Of a DNA stretch of 64,000 nucleotides, positions 35,695-43,744 are shown piece by piece. A program made the position numbers and the translations under genes. Under the pieces are notes generated by a model. The model was not told the origin of the DNA. It saw only the letters and a program-made list of their open reading frames with translations, and made no database searches. Location: the NCBI GenBank assembly GCA_003353945.1, contig PIVM01000002.1, positions 69,569-133,568 on the forward strand. The letters are read 5' to 3'. The DNA is from Gammaproteobacteria bacterium. GTDB taxonomy: Bacteria > Pseudomonadota > Gammaproteobacteria > Pseudomonadales > PIVM01. Every line of letters starts with the position of its first letter. Positions within the stretch are counted from its first letter, which is position 1.

Positions 35695-36192
35695 ATTAGG
35701 GGCCGCGGGAAAAATACATTTTCTAAAAATGCTTCCTTCCTCACCTTCGTTGTCCAAAGTTCGAACAAACAGTAGAATGAAGGTAAATGAGCAACTCGAA
35801 CTTCTCTAGCATGGATTCAATTTAAAGAAGGTATCGAGAAAAAGCAAGACGACTAACAATCTGATTTTTTTTGCTAAAATAACCTATTGCACGATATAAG
35901 CTATAGCTTTTTTGTACACTTTGTTACCTATTCTTATTCGTTCTATGAGGAATTAGGGCCAGCTATGCCTGCAGTGCAGCGATGATAGTGCAGCGATGGT
36001 GTGCCCGCCCCCATAAGCACTGCAATTTGCTTCTGGGTATAGATTGTTGTTACCCTGTTTGTCGTATATTATTTGTTCGGAGTTCTTTGATATAGTGAGC
36101 GTGGCGCAGCTACGTTCGCATCACTTAAATTGGGTTATTGGCTGTTTATCGTAAAAAATAAAACTAAGTATACGATTAAAGCGGCAATTTTT
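35695..36192. other. Intergenic region upstream of the LuxR-type regulator
   Basis: About 500 bases without a gene. An 11-base direct repeat, gtgcagcgatg-like, occurs near 35972-35996. AT-rich segments around 35870-35930 may hold promoters for the divergent Nudix and regulator genes. Nothing more specific is visible. Confidence 0.4.
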
Positions 36193-36918
36193 ATGAGCAA
36201 AATCAATAAACAGATATCCGGTAAGGAACAGGCTCTACTGACTAAACGGGAGCTGCAGATAGCCCAGGGACTACTTGGAGGAGAGAGGGTCAGTACCCTG
36301 GCCAACAACCTCTGCTTATCCAAAGAAACCATTCGCCATCATTTAAAATCCATTTTTCAGAAGTTTGGTGTACATTCCCAGAGTGAACTGGTCAATGTGC
36401 TTCGCGGCAGCGTGTTGGATAATCTGCCGGTTAATTTCAGTTCATTGTCTGACATGGAAGCCTTTATCAAGTCTTCCAATCAGCGACTTCTGGAGCATGC
36501 GCTCCTGGTGGGCGCCTCTGAGGCGCCTTTGGAAGAGAAGTTAATAAGCTGTGCGCTGGATGCCTTACCCATCACGGATTCCCGCCGTTTCGAATGGATT
36601 GTGCGACTGCGATACTGGAACGAAAGTTTTTCAGACAGCAGCCCAATAGAAAAGGATAAAACGCCTCAGATACAGGCTTTGGAATCTTCAGTGGATATTC
36701 TTTCAGTCCTTGTGGAACAGGGTGTAATTACCGATAAGCTTGATACGCATATGATCAGTAATGAAATTGTTGATATGTGCCGCTCAGTCGCATTTAGAAT
36801 ACTCAATACTCCCAATCCTGATATTGACGACATCATTGAGGTTACTAAGAGCAAGGTGCGCCGGCTGGTAAGGGACTTGCACCTCGACCCCGAAGAAAAC
36901 ACAAAACAACCCATTTGA
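36193..36918 (+). CDS. LuxR-type regulator with N-terminal HTH
   Basis: A 241-residue regulator. The GerE/LuxR helix-turn-helix is at residues about 17-75 (LTKRELQIAQGLLGGERVST, then SKETIRHHLKSIFQKFGVHS). In most family members this domain is C-terminal; here a 165-residue helical region follows it and matches no sensor domain I know (SSVDILSVLVEQGVITDKLD). I use the ATG at 36193; an earlier TTG in frame would add a hydrophobic stretch that is not typical. The next gene, a lipoprotein, is 207 bases downstream and could be its target. Confidence 0.82.
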   Translation: MSKINKQISGKEQALLTKRELQIAQGLLGGERVSTLANNLCLSKETIRHHLKSIFQKFGVHSQSELVNVLRGSVLDNLPVNFSSLSDMEAFIKSSNQRLLEHALLVGASEAPLEEKLISCALDALPITDSRRFEWIVRLRYWNESFSDSSPIEKDKTPQIQALESSVDILSVLVEQGVITDKLDTHMISNEIVDMCRSVAFRILNTPNPDIDDIIEVTKSKVRRLVRDLHLDPEENTKQPI

Positions 36919-37125
36919 ACCTGGAGTAAATGCGCCTCCGGCTATTAAGGGGCGGGTATTGAGATCGAATGGGGAGATGGGTTGGTTATAGAAATCTAGC
37001 TATTGTTATCTCGTCGGGCAGGGTAGTCTCAATGCTAACTAATTCACCCAAAATGGGGGATTTGGCCGTTTCTCCCGGCTGCTACCATTCTATTGATATC
37101 ACAGCATCCCATTTGGAGAAAAATA

Positions 37126-38817
37126 ATGATAATAAAAAAAACGCTATCAACGTTAGGGCTAATGGCGCCAGCAACTTTACTGATCGGTACAATAGGTTGT
37201 ATGTCGAGTCCGAGCCCCTATCAGAAAGTCATTGAGCGAGATGCCAACTATTCTTCAGCGGTAGCTTCATTTAGTGGTCTCGGCTCCTCAGTTCCACTGC
37301 CCCAAATTGTGACTGACGATCACCCCGGTATGGCAGAGAGAGGTCATAACAGCATGCACGCAGATGCTGCAATGTCCGGTACCCATCCAGAAGCGGGCCC
37401 TGATGGTTCCGGCAGTGGCTTCAAGATTGGCTCGGCGAACATGGCCATTTCATTCTTGGGCGGGGGTGAATGTGGTAATACCACCTTTACCAGTACTGGC
37501 TTGTTGATTTCCTTTTGTGCGGATTTCCATAATTTCAAAGTCTATGCCTTACAGCCTTTGGTGGATGGTGACGGCAATGAACGTTTCCGTAAAGTAGCGG
37601 AGTACGAGTTGCCGGAAAGGGAGTCCAGTATCAAGGCCAAGGAAACCCTGCCACCGGATCTCGATTTGATCATGAATGATACGTCAGGTGGAGCCTATTT
37701 CCGTTTGGACGATCAGGACCGTGTGGTACTGGTTGACCCCGACAATGTACTGCAGATTCTCGAACTTCAAACCTCATTCGACGGAGACGGCTTCCTGGTA
37801 GGGAGTTTTAATCCGGTCGTGAATGCCTCTATTGGTTTTCACGTGCCCAATGATGTCGGCTACGCCAACCCTAACCACCACGACGTCACTGATGCGATAC
37901 CCGATTGGACTGTGGCGAATCTTTATTGGTTTGTCACCCGTCAGGGTAAAGTCGGCACCGTTGATATATCCGGTCCAAGTCCTGTTGTTCAGTCGATAGA
38001 CCTGAGTGGAGAAGAGATTCAAAATGGTGTGGCCATGGATGACTCAGGTGTCTATGTCGTTTCTGACTTTGCTATGTATAAATATGATCTCGGCGCAAGC
38101 AACGTGCCTCATGAAGTCTGGCGTAAACCCTATGAGCGTGGTACTGGACCCAAGCCTGGTCAGATTAACCAGGGCTCAGGTACGACACCCACGTTGATGG
38201 GCGCCAATAATGAATATGTGGCGATTACCGATAATGATGATCCAATCAATGTGTTGCTGTATGCACGTAGCGATGGTGAGCTGATTTGTGAAGAGCCGGT
38301 TTTCCAGATCCTTGTTGATCCCGGTGATGCCAGTGGCATGACCTATGCCAGCGCCACCGATAACTCTCTTATTGGTTACAAGGATAGTGTGATCGTTGAA
38401 AACAACTACGGTTACCAAAATGTCCTCGTCAACAACTGGTCAAAACCCGGCATAACAAGGGTTGATGTTATAGCCTCTCCTACGACAGGTGACACGGTAG
38501 GTAACTGCTCTACATTCTGGGAGAACACCACAGAAGCCTCTCAATCCACCGTGCCCAAGTTGTCAATCGGTAGCGGATTGGTTTATATCTACACCCGAGA
38601 GGATATTCCGGGTAACGCCAGTGATCCTCAGGATAAAATCGATGATCAAGCCTACTACTTTGGTGCATTAGACTACACCTCTGGAAAAGTGGTTTATAAA
38701 ACCTTAACCGGCACCGGTTCCAAATGGAACAACAACTATGCGCCCATTACCATCGGTCCTGATGGTACTGCGTATGTCGGTGTTTTTAACGGTATTATTT
38801 CTGTCAAGGATAACTAG
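37126..38817 (+). CDS. Large lipoprotein, probable beta-propeller
   Basis: A 563-residue exported lipoprotein with lipobox ending at Cys25 (LLIGTIGC). The mature part is rich in short strands and glycine-aspartate turns with repeated VYVVSDFAMYKYD, YVAITDNDDP and GPDGTAYVGVFNG-like segments, as in beta-propellers of the PQQ/quinoprotein type. No catalytic motif is evident. Cysteines in GGGECGN, SFCADF, ELICEE and GNCSTF may form disulfides. GGAGAA precedes the ATG. Its function is unknown; a ligand-binding or surface role is inferred from the lipid anchor and fold. Confidence 0.8.
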   Translation: MIIKKTLSTLGLMAPATLLIGTIGCMSSPSPYQKVIERDANYSSAVASFSGLGSSVPLPQIVTDDHPGMAERGHNSMHADAAMSGTHPEAGPDGSGSGFKIGSANMAISFLGGGECGNTTFTSTGLLISFCADFHNFKVYALQPLVDGDGNERFRKVAEYELPERESSIKAKETLPPDLDLIMNDTSGGAYFRLDDQDRVVLVDPDNVLQILELQTSFDGDGFLVGSFNPVVNASIGFHVPNDVGYANPNHHDVTDAIPDWTVANLYWFVTRQGKVGTVDISGPSPVVQSIDLSGEEIQNGVAMDDSGVYVVSDFAMYKYDLGASNVPHEVWRKPYERGTGPKPGQINQGSGTTPTLMGANNEYVAITDNDDPINVLLYARSDGELICEEPVFQILVDPGDASGMTYASATDNSLIGYKDSVIVENNYGYQNVLVNNWSKPGITRVDVIASPTTGDTVGNCSTFWENTTEASQSTVPKLSIGSGLVYIYTREDIPGNASDPQDKIDDQAYYFGALDYTSGKVVYKTLTGTGSKWNNNYAPITIGPDGTAYVGVFNGIISVKDN

Positions 38818-38853
38818 TCAGCAACTGACGTAAATACTGACATAAATAAAGAA

Positions 38854-38890
38854 GGCGACTTGGATGGATAAATCCATGTCGCTTTTTTTT
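38854..38890 (+). terminator. Rho-independent terminator after the lipoprotein gene
   Basis: Stem gcgac-t-tggat...atcca-t-gtcgc followed by eight T residues, 37 bases after the stop codon. Confidence 0.9.
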
Positions 38891-39009
38891 GTCTCCGATA
38901 TTTCAAAGGATGAAAACAGTGTAATACGCTAGGCGTGGATTCTTGACGAAAGTGCATTTATTCTCTCTACTCTTTAACAGTCGATACACTGAAATCAAGG
39001 ATTGCTGCC

Positions 39010-39279
39010 GTGCCTATTTCCCTGGTGCCTCTTTTTTTTGCACGAACCGCTTGCGCAACACTACAACAACTCCCTCAAGACCTTGAAACCACACTTGAAA
39101 AGTCGCTTACCGAAGCCTACCTGATACGCTTGCCTGAGCTCACTGCGCAAAGAACCGTTGGGGCAACGCTCACCATGCGCTTAGTCGTGGCAAATGCGGC
39201 CTTCTTTGATGTTCTCCTGTCTGCCGGCGTTGGAAGAGCCCAAGCTATTGACCTGATTGCTGAGACAAATCAGGAATAA
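39010..39279 (+). CDS. Possible small hypothetical protein
   Basis: An 89-residue GTG-start frame ahead of the CoA-transferase gene. It reads as helices (LPQDLETTLEKSLTEAYLIR and VGRAQAIDLIAETNQE) with an internal hydrophobic stretch. No family is recognised and the ribosome-binding site is weak. It may be a small protein of the same operon or the remnant of a larger gene. Confidence 0.35.
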   Translation: MPISLVPLFFARTACATLQQLPQDLETTLEKSLTEAYLIRLPELTAQRTVGATLTMRLVVANAAFFDVLLSAGVGRAQAIDLIAETNQE

Positions 39280-39381
39280 GGCATTGATTGCAGTTATTGA
39301 TCAAGCACAGGTATACACGCGCGGGAATGGGAAAAATTTGCCTATGGTATGATGTGCTATCTTAGTAAAAACTGATGCGAC

Positions 39382-40794
39382 ATGCCCTCTGTGCAAAGTA
39401 AATTACGGCCACTTGCTGATCAGCACTACGAGCTTTCTCAAAGCAGCACTGCGAACGCGTATGCGCAACAGTTATTGAGTTCGCTCGGCGCTCAGTGCGT
39501 CGGAGATAAAGCCGTTTGCCTAACGAGTGCAATAAGCGATTGGGCACTGTCTGGCTTGATGCCGTTAACAGGTCTTGCGAATGGGACTCCCCAGCAGGGA
39601 CCGGGTGCCATTCCCAGTTGTGCTGATGGCGCCTTAAATGCATTATGCAAATTGGCAGTGTCCCCTGAATTATTTCCGAAATTGTCAGAACTCAACGGTA
39701 TGAAGATGCTGAGCGAGCGGGCTGCACTGATGGGCTTGAGTCGTCAGGGGCCAGTGTCGGCGAATGGCAGTTGCCATATTATCCGGGCTCATGATGGCTG
39801 GTTGGCGCTGAATCTGGTGCGTGATGATGACTGGTCATTGTTGCAGGCTTGGTTGCAACGTGATGAGGCGATAGAGAATTGGCGACAACTGGAAGAGCGG
39901 ACAGAACAACAAGTCTGTCACCCATTGATTGATCAGGGAAGACTTTTGGGTTTGGCTCTAGCACCCTTACAGAATCAAATGCAGAATCAAATCGACATGG
40001 AAAGTTGGTATCAAGTCGTTAAAGCGGGTAAGCCACGTAATTCGCCAACAAACAAAGTGCCCCTTGTCGTGGATTTAACGTCATTATGGGCTGGACCGCT
40101 GTGTACTCAACTATTAAACCGCTGCGGTGCACGAGTGATCAAAGTGGAAAGTCGTCAGCGTCCGGATGGCGCGCGCCGAGGCAATCCCACGTTTTATGAT
40201 CTAATGAATGCGGGCAAGGAAAGTTTTGTCGTGGACTTTTCCTGCCGTCAGGGGCGCTTGCAGCTAAGCCACTTGCTGGCACAGGCTGATATCGTGATTG
40301 AAGCATCGCGGCCCAGAGCGTTGCAACAGTTGGGCATTGATGCAGAGAGTTTCGTTGAACAATATCCTGGACTGGTTTGGCTTAGTATAACGGGCTATGG
40401 ACGTACTGAACCGCAAGCAAACTGGATTGCTTTTGGCGATGATGCGGCCGTTGCAGCAGGCATTTATCACAAGGTCGATGGCGTGCCGGTTTTTTGTGGG
40501 GATGCTATCGCAGATCCGCTGACAGGTTTGCATGCCGCTTTGGCGGCACTGGCTTTTTATCAATCCGGCAGCGGTGTATTACTTGATTTATCCCTGCAAA
40601 GGGTCGCTGCCTATTCCTTGAATTTTTGTCCGACCGTACCAAAGGGTATCTTAGAAAAACAGAGTCACGGGTGGCGATTGCGCTATGGCAATGATTTTTA
40701 TACCGTTGCCAACCCCCAAGCGCGACACGCATGGCAAAAAGCTGCAGGCTTGGGATGTCATACCGAATCGCTGCGCAATGAGTTCAAGCTGTGA
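39382..40794 (+). CDS. Family III CoA-transferase (CaiB/BaiF)
   Basis: A 470-residue member of the CaiB/BaiF CoA-transferase family, which moves CoA between carboxylic acids. The hallmark region is VVDLTSLWAGPLCTQLLNRC, then GARVIKVE, NAGKESFVVDF and VWLSITGYGR. The N-terminal 210 residues form a second related part, so it is of the fused or elongated type. It overlaps the next amidohydrolase gene by ATGA, which shows translational coupling. Together they may activate and hydrolyse a carboxylic acid or amide; this is inference. Confidence 0.88.
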   Translation: MPSVQSKLRPLADQHYELSQSSTANAYAQQLLSSLGAQCVGDKAVCLTSAISDWALSGLMPLTGLANGTPQQGPGAIPSCADGALNALCKLAVSPELFPKLSELNGMKMLSERAALMGLSRQGPVSANGSCHIIRAHDGWLALNLVRDDDWSLLQAWLQRDEAIENWRQLEERTEQQVCHPLIDQGRLLGLALAPLQNQMQNQIDMESWYQVVKAGKPRNSPTNKVPLVVDLTSLWAGPLCTQLLNRCGARVIKVESRQRPDGARRGNPTFYDLMNAGKESFVVDFSCRQGRLQLSHLLAQADIVIEASRPRALQQLGIDAESFVEQYPGLVWLSITGYGRTEPQANWIAFGDDAAVAAGIYHKVDGVPVFCGDAIADPLTGLHAALAALAFYQSGSGVLLDLSLQRVAAYSLNFCPTVPKGILEKQSHGWRLRYGNDFYTVANPQARHAWQKAAGLGCHTESLRNEFKL

Positions 40795-42245
40795 TGTTAA
40801 TTCGTAATGCAGAAATTGATGGTAAATCCGGTTTTGATCTGCGTTGTTGCGATGGGTTGATTGAGAAAATCACAGCTCGTGGAGTACTTCAGCCTGCTGG
40901 CGATGAGACAGTGCTTGAGGCAAATGGTGCTGCGTTGCTGCCGGGCTTGCATGATCATCACCTGCATCTGTTGGCACTGGCAGCGGCTGAAGACAGCGTT
41001 GATTGTGGGCCGCCGGCGGTGAATAACCGGAATGAATTGGCGCAGGCTTTTGAGCAGGCCGATGCCACGCTGGAGAAAGGTGAGTGGCTGCGTGGAGTGG
41101 CTTATCATGATTCGGTAGCAGGTGAACTGGATCGCTGGCAGCTTGATAAGCTGCTAGCGGATCGCCCGCTGAGAATTCAGCATCGAAGCGGCAAACTTTG
41201 GATACTGAATTCACTGGCGCTCGAGCTGCTGGGAATTGAACATCTGGGGGAGAAACAGCTGCAGGATCATCCAGGCATTGAGCGCACAGTCAAGGGACAG
41301 GCAAACGGCAGACTGTTTCGCATGGATGCATGGTTGCAAGAACAGTTGCAAGAACAGTTGCGCGAAAAACGGATAAGGCAATCGCGACCGGATGTATCCG
41401 TGGTGTCGCGACGTTTGGCCGGCTATGGCGTGACAGGCATTACGGACGCAACGCCCAACAATTCAGCCCAGGCAATGTCCCAATGGCAGCAGGATATCGA
41501 GCAGGGTCGATTGCTTCAGCGGGTGTTGCTGATGGGGGATGCCAGGCTTCCCGAGTCTGGTCAGGCTTTCATTGAACGTGGAGCAGTTAAATTATTATTG
41601 GATGAATATCAACTGCCCGCTATTGACGACTTTGAACACGCCATTCGAGTTGCACGCCAGCTGTGCCGCCCGGTTGCTATTCATTGTGTAACCAGGGCTG
41701 AATTGGTGTATGCATTATCGGCCTTGTCGCATGTAGGTGGGTTTGCTGGTGATCGTATTGAACACGCCTCAATATGTCCCGATGCCGTTCTTGCCTTGCT
41801 ACAGGAATCAGGTGTGGCAGTGGTCACTCAGCCTAGTTTTGTCTATGAACGTGGAGACCAGTATCTTGAGGAGGTTGAGCCACGATTTCATTCAGAGCTT
41901 TATCGTACTCAAGCCTTGCTCTCAGCGGGCATCCCTCTGGCGGGGAGTTCTGATGCACCCTATGGTGATCCTAATCCATGGCTGGGTATGCGGGCGGCCG
42001 TTGCCCGAAAGACCCGCTCAGGTCTGTTTTTAGGACAGGCGGAGTCATTGAGTCCTGAACAAGCATTGGCCTTATATACCTCTTCAGCAACCGCGCCTGG
42101 TACCGTCCCACGCCGGGTGGCCGTTGGGGCGATTGCCGACCTGTGTTTGCTGAAGTGTCCTTGGTGGCAGGCAAGAGAGCAATTATCAGAAGATAACGTG
42201 GTGGCCACGTTACGCGCTGGTGAATTGATTTATACGGCTGGTTGA
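40791..42245 (+). CDS. YtcJ-like metal-dependent amidohydrolase
   Basis: A 484-residue amidohydrolase_3-family enzyme. The strand-1 metal ligands are in GLHDHHLHL (His54-His59), with later blocks VAIHCVTRAEL, RIEHASICP and AGSSDAPYGDP giving the remaining histidines and the catalytic aspartate. The composite domain at both ends (RNAEIDG start and VATLRAGELIYTAG end) is complete. Such enzymes cleave amide, imide or cyclic bonds. A repeated ttgcaagaacag codes a Leu-Gln-Glu-Gln run near residue 182. It is coupled to the upstream CoA-transferase and ends 16 bases inside the convergent kinase gene. Confidence 0.88.
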   Translation: MMLIRNAEIDGKSGFDLRCCDGLIEKITARGVLQPAGDETVLEANGAALLPGLHDHHLHLLALAAAEDSVDCGPPAVNNRNELAQAFEQADATLEKGEWLRGVAYHDSVAGELDRWQLDKLLADRPLRIQHRSGKLWILNSLALELLGIEHLGEKQLQDHPGIERTVKGQANGRLFRMDAWLQEQLQEQLREKRIRQSRPDVSVVSRRLAGYGVTGITDATPNNSAQAMSQWQQDIEQGRLLQRVLLMGDARLPESGQAFIERGAVKLLLDEYQLPAIDDFEHAIRVARQLCRPVAIHCVTRAELVYALSALSHVGGFAGDRIEHASICPDAVLALLQESGVAVVTQPSFVYERGDQYLEEVEPRFHSELYRTQALLSAGIPLAGSSDAPYGDPNPWLGMRAAVARKTRSGLFLGQAESLSPEQALALYTSSATAPGTVPRRVAVGAIADLCLLKCPWWQAREQLSEDNVVATLRAGELIYTAG

Positions 42246-42745
42246 TTCAATCTAGACAATTTACTGATCAGGATATTGACTGATTGCTGTGCTGATTTGC
42301 CCCGGCACGCGAGAGTGATATCTGCGTAGCGCTGGTATAAAAGGCGTCGTTCGGTAAACAGCGCATTCAGGCTTTGTTCCGGTGCTCGGGCAATGCCTCG
42401 CGTATTAAAATTATGAATGCGCCGGCGCAGCTGAGGCAGAGGCAAATCAAGAAAAATCACGTAACCATGGGCTTTGAGGTGTTGCATACCTTTTTCGCTG
42501 TAAACCGCACTGCCTCCCGTGGCGATGACTTTCTGGTTCGGCTCCAGCCCAAGCAAAATGCGCTCTTCAATCTGTCGCAATGCGAGATAATCGCTTGCAT
42601 CCAGGATATGTTGCAGGGTTTTCCCTTCCTGGAGTTGGATCAATATATCGGTATCAACAAACTCAACGCCCAGTTCTTTGGCAAGCAAAACGCCGATAGT
42701 GCTTTTACCTGCCCCCGGCATACCGATGAGAATAAGGTTTTGCAT
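42230..42745 (-). CDS. Shikimate kinase-like protein
   Basis: A P-loop kinase of about 171 residues resembling AroK/AroL. Seen are the Walker A loop GMPGAGKST, the acidic FVDTD, the ATGGSAVY block in place of the usual glycine triad, and the lid-type ARAPEQSLNALFTERRLLYQ. Shikimate kinases phosphorylate shikimate in aromatic amino-acid synthesis. The gene stands alone without aroB, and the Gly-to-Ser change suggests a paralogue or divergent specificity. The start could be six residues upstream at 42763; both are ATG. Confidence 0.82.
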   Translation of the reverse strand: MQNLILIGMPGAGKSTIGVLLAKELGVEFVDTDILIQLQEGKTLQHILDASDYLALRQIEERILLGLEPNQKVIATGGSAVYSEKGMQHLKAHGYVIFLDLPLPQLRRRIHNFNTRGIARAPEQSLNALFTERRLLYQRYADITLACRGKSAQQSVNILISKLSRLNQPAV

Positions 42746-42824
42746 GTTGAAATCCTTGTTCATTGCGCATAAATAAGGATAATCCTATCGCAACCGTACT
42801 AACACCTAAATAACGGATATTGCC

Positions 42825-43739
42825 ATGAGTACTCAAGAGCGAGATATGAAAATTCGTATCAGGATGAATACGCAGACCACATCAAGGCCGGATAAGGTGT
42901 ATGAATATTACTGGGGAAGGATTCTTCTGGCTGTGCTGGTGATGGCTGTATTGATATTTACTGTAGTACAAACGGCAAATTCACTGTTGTCTGAGCGAGA
43001 CAAATCGACCGGAACATCAATTCAGGCAGCCGCATTGTCGCCAGATTCGATGTCTACTTCGGGAGGGGTAGCAGAGACGCAATCATCGACTGCTAAACGT
43101 TCGGGGCCTGCAATTAAAGAGCCTGTTGTTAAGGAATATGGTGTTACGAAGCCCGTAGATTTTGAGCCTGTAGTTTCAGAGCCTAAAGCTTCCAAAACTA
43201 AAGCTTCCAAACCTAAAGCTTCCAAACCTGTAGTTTTGAGTGCGGTAGATGCGAAGGATAATGCAGCGCATCTCATTTCTGTACCAACTTTGTCAAATGC
43301 CAGCACCGCTACCAGTACCGCTAAGAGCAAGTCAAATAGAACGGTAGCGCATGGAAAGCACGTCAGGAAGGTCTCTCGCCTACCTGTACTTAGCGATTAT
43401 CAGACAAAGATAGCTATTAATGCGATCAAACGCTTTGAAGTCAGTCGTGGTATTCGTAATAAGGAGCCAGTGGGTTCATTTGACGATATTCGCTTGGATA
43501 ATAATGGTATGTTGACCGTGTATGCCTTTAGTGAAGTGTTGGGTATGAAAGATGATAATTTGCAATATGTGTGGTATCGCAATGATAAACCGGTTGCTAA
43601 AGTGAAAGTAGGTGTCTGGTCAAATCGTTGGCGTAGTTACTCACGCAAGTATATCAACGCTGCTATGCGAGGTGATTGGCGGATCGAGCTAGTCAATAGC
43701 CATGGTGAGCGTTTGGCGCACAGTACTTTCACTTATTAG
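42825..43739 (+). CDS. DUF2914 membrane protein
   Basis: A 304-residue single-pass membrane protein. One transmembrane helix lies near residues 29-48 (ILLAVLVMAVLIFTVVQ). A low-complexity linker contains Ala-Ser-Lys-Pro repeats (KASKPKASKPV) coded by a small tandem repeat. The C-terminal DUF2914 domain (about 195-303) ends with NRWRSYSRKYI and GDWRIELVNSHGE, as is typical. The domain would face the periplasm. Function unknown. It meets the TonB receptor gene tail to tail with only five bases between. Confidence 0.88.
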   Translation: MSTQERDMKIRIRMNTQTTSRPDKVYEYYWGRILLAVLVMAVLIFTVVQTANSLLSERDKSTGTSIQAAALSPDSMSTSGGVAETQSSTAKRSGPAIKEPVVKEYGVTKPVDFEPVVSEPKASKTKASKPKASKPVVLSAVDAKDNAAHLISVPTLSNASTATSTAKSKSNRTVAHGKHVRKVSRLPVLSDYQTKIAINAIKRFEVSRGIRNKEPVGSFDDIRLDNNGMLTVYAFSEVLGMKDDNLQYVWYRNDKPVAKVKVGVWSNRWRSYSRKYINAAMRGDWRIELVNSHGERLAHSTFTY

Positions 43740-43744
43740 TCCGT

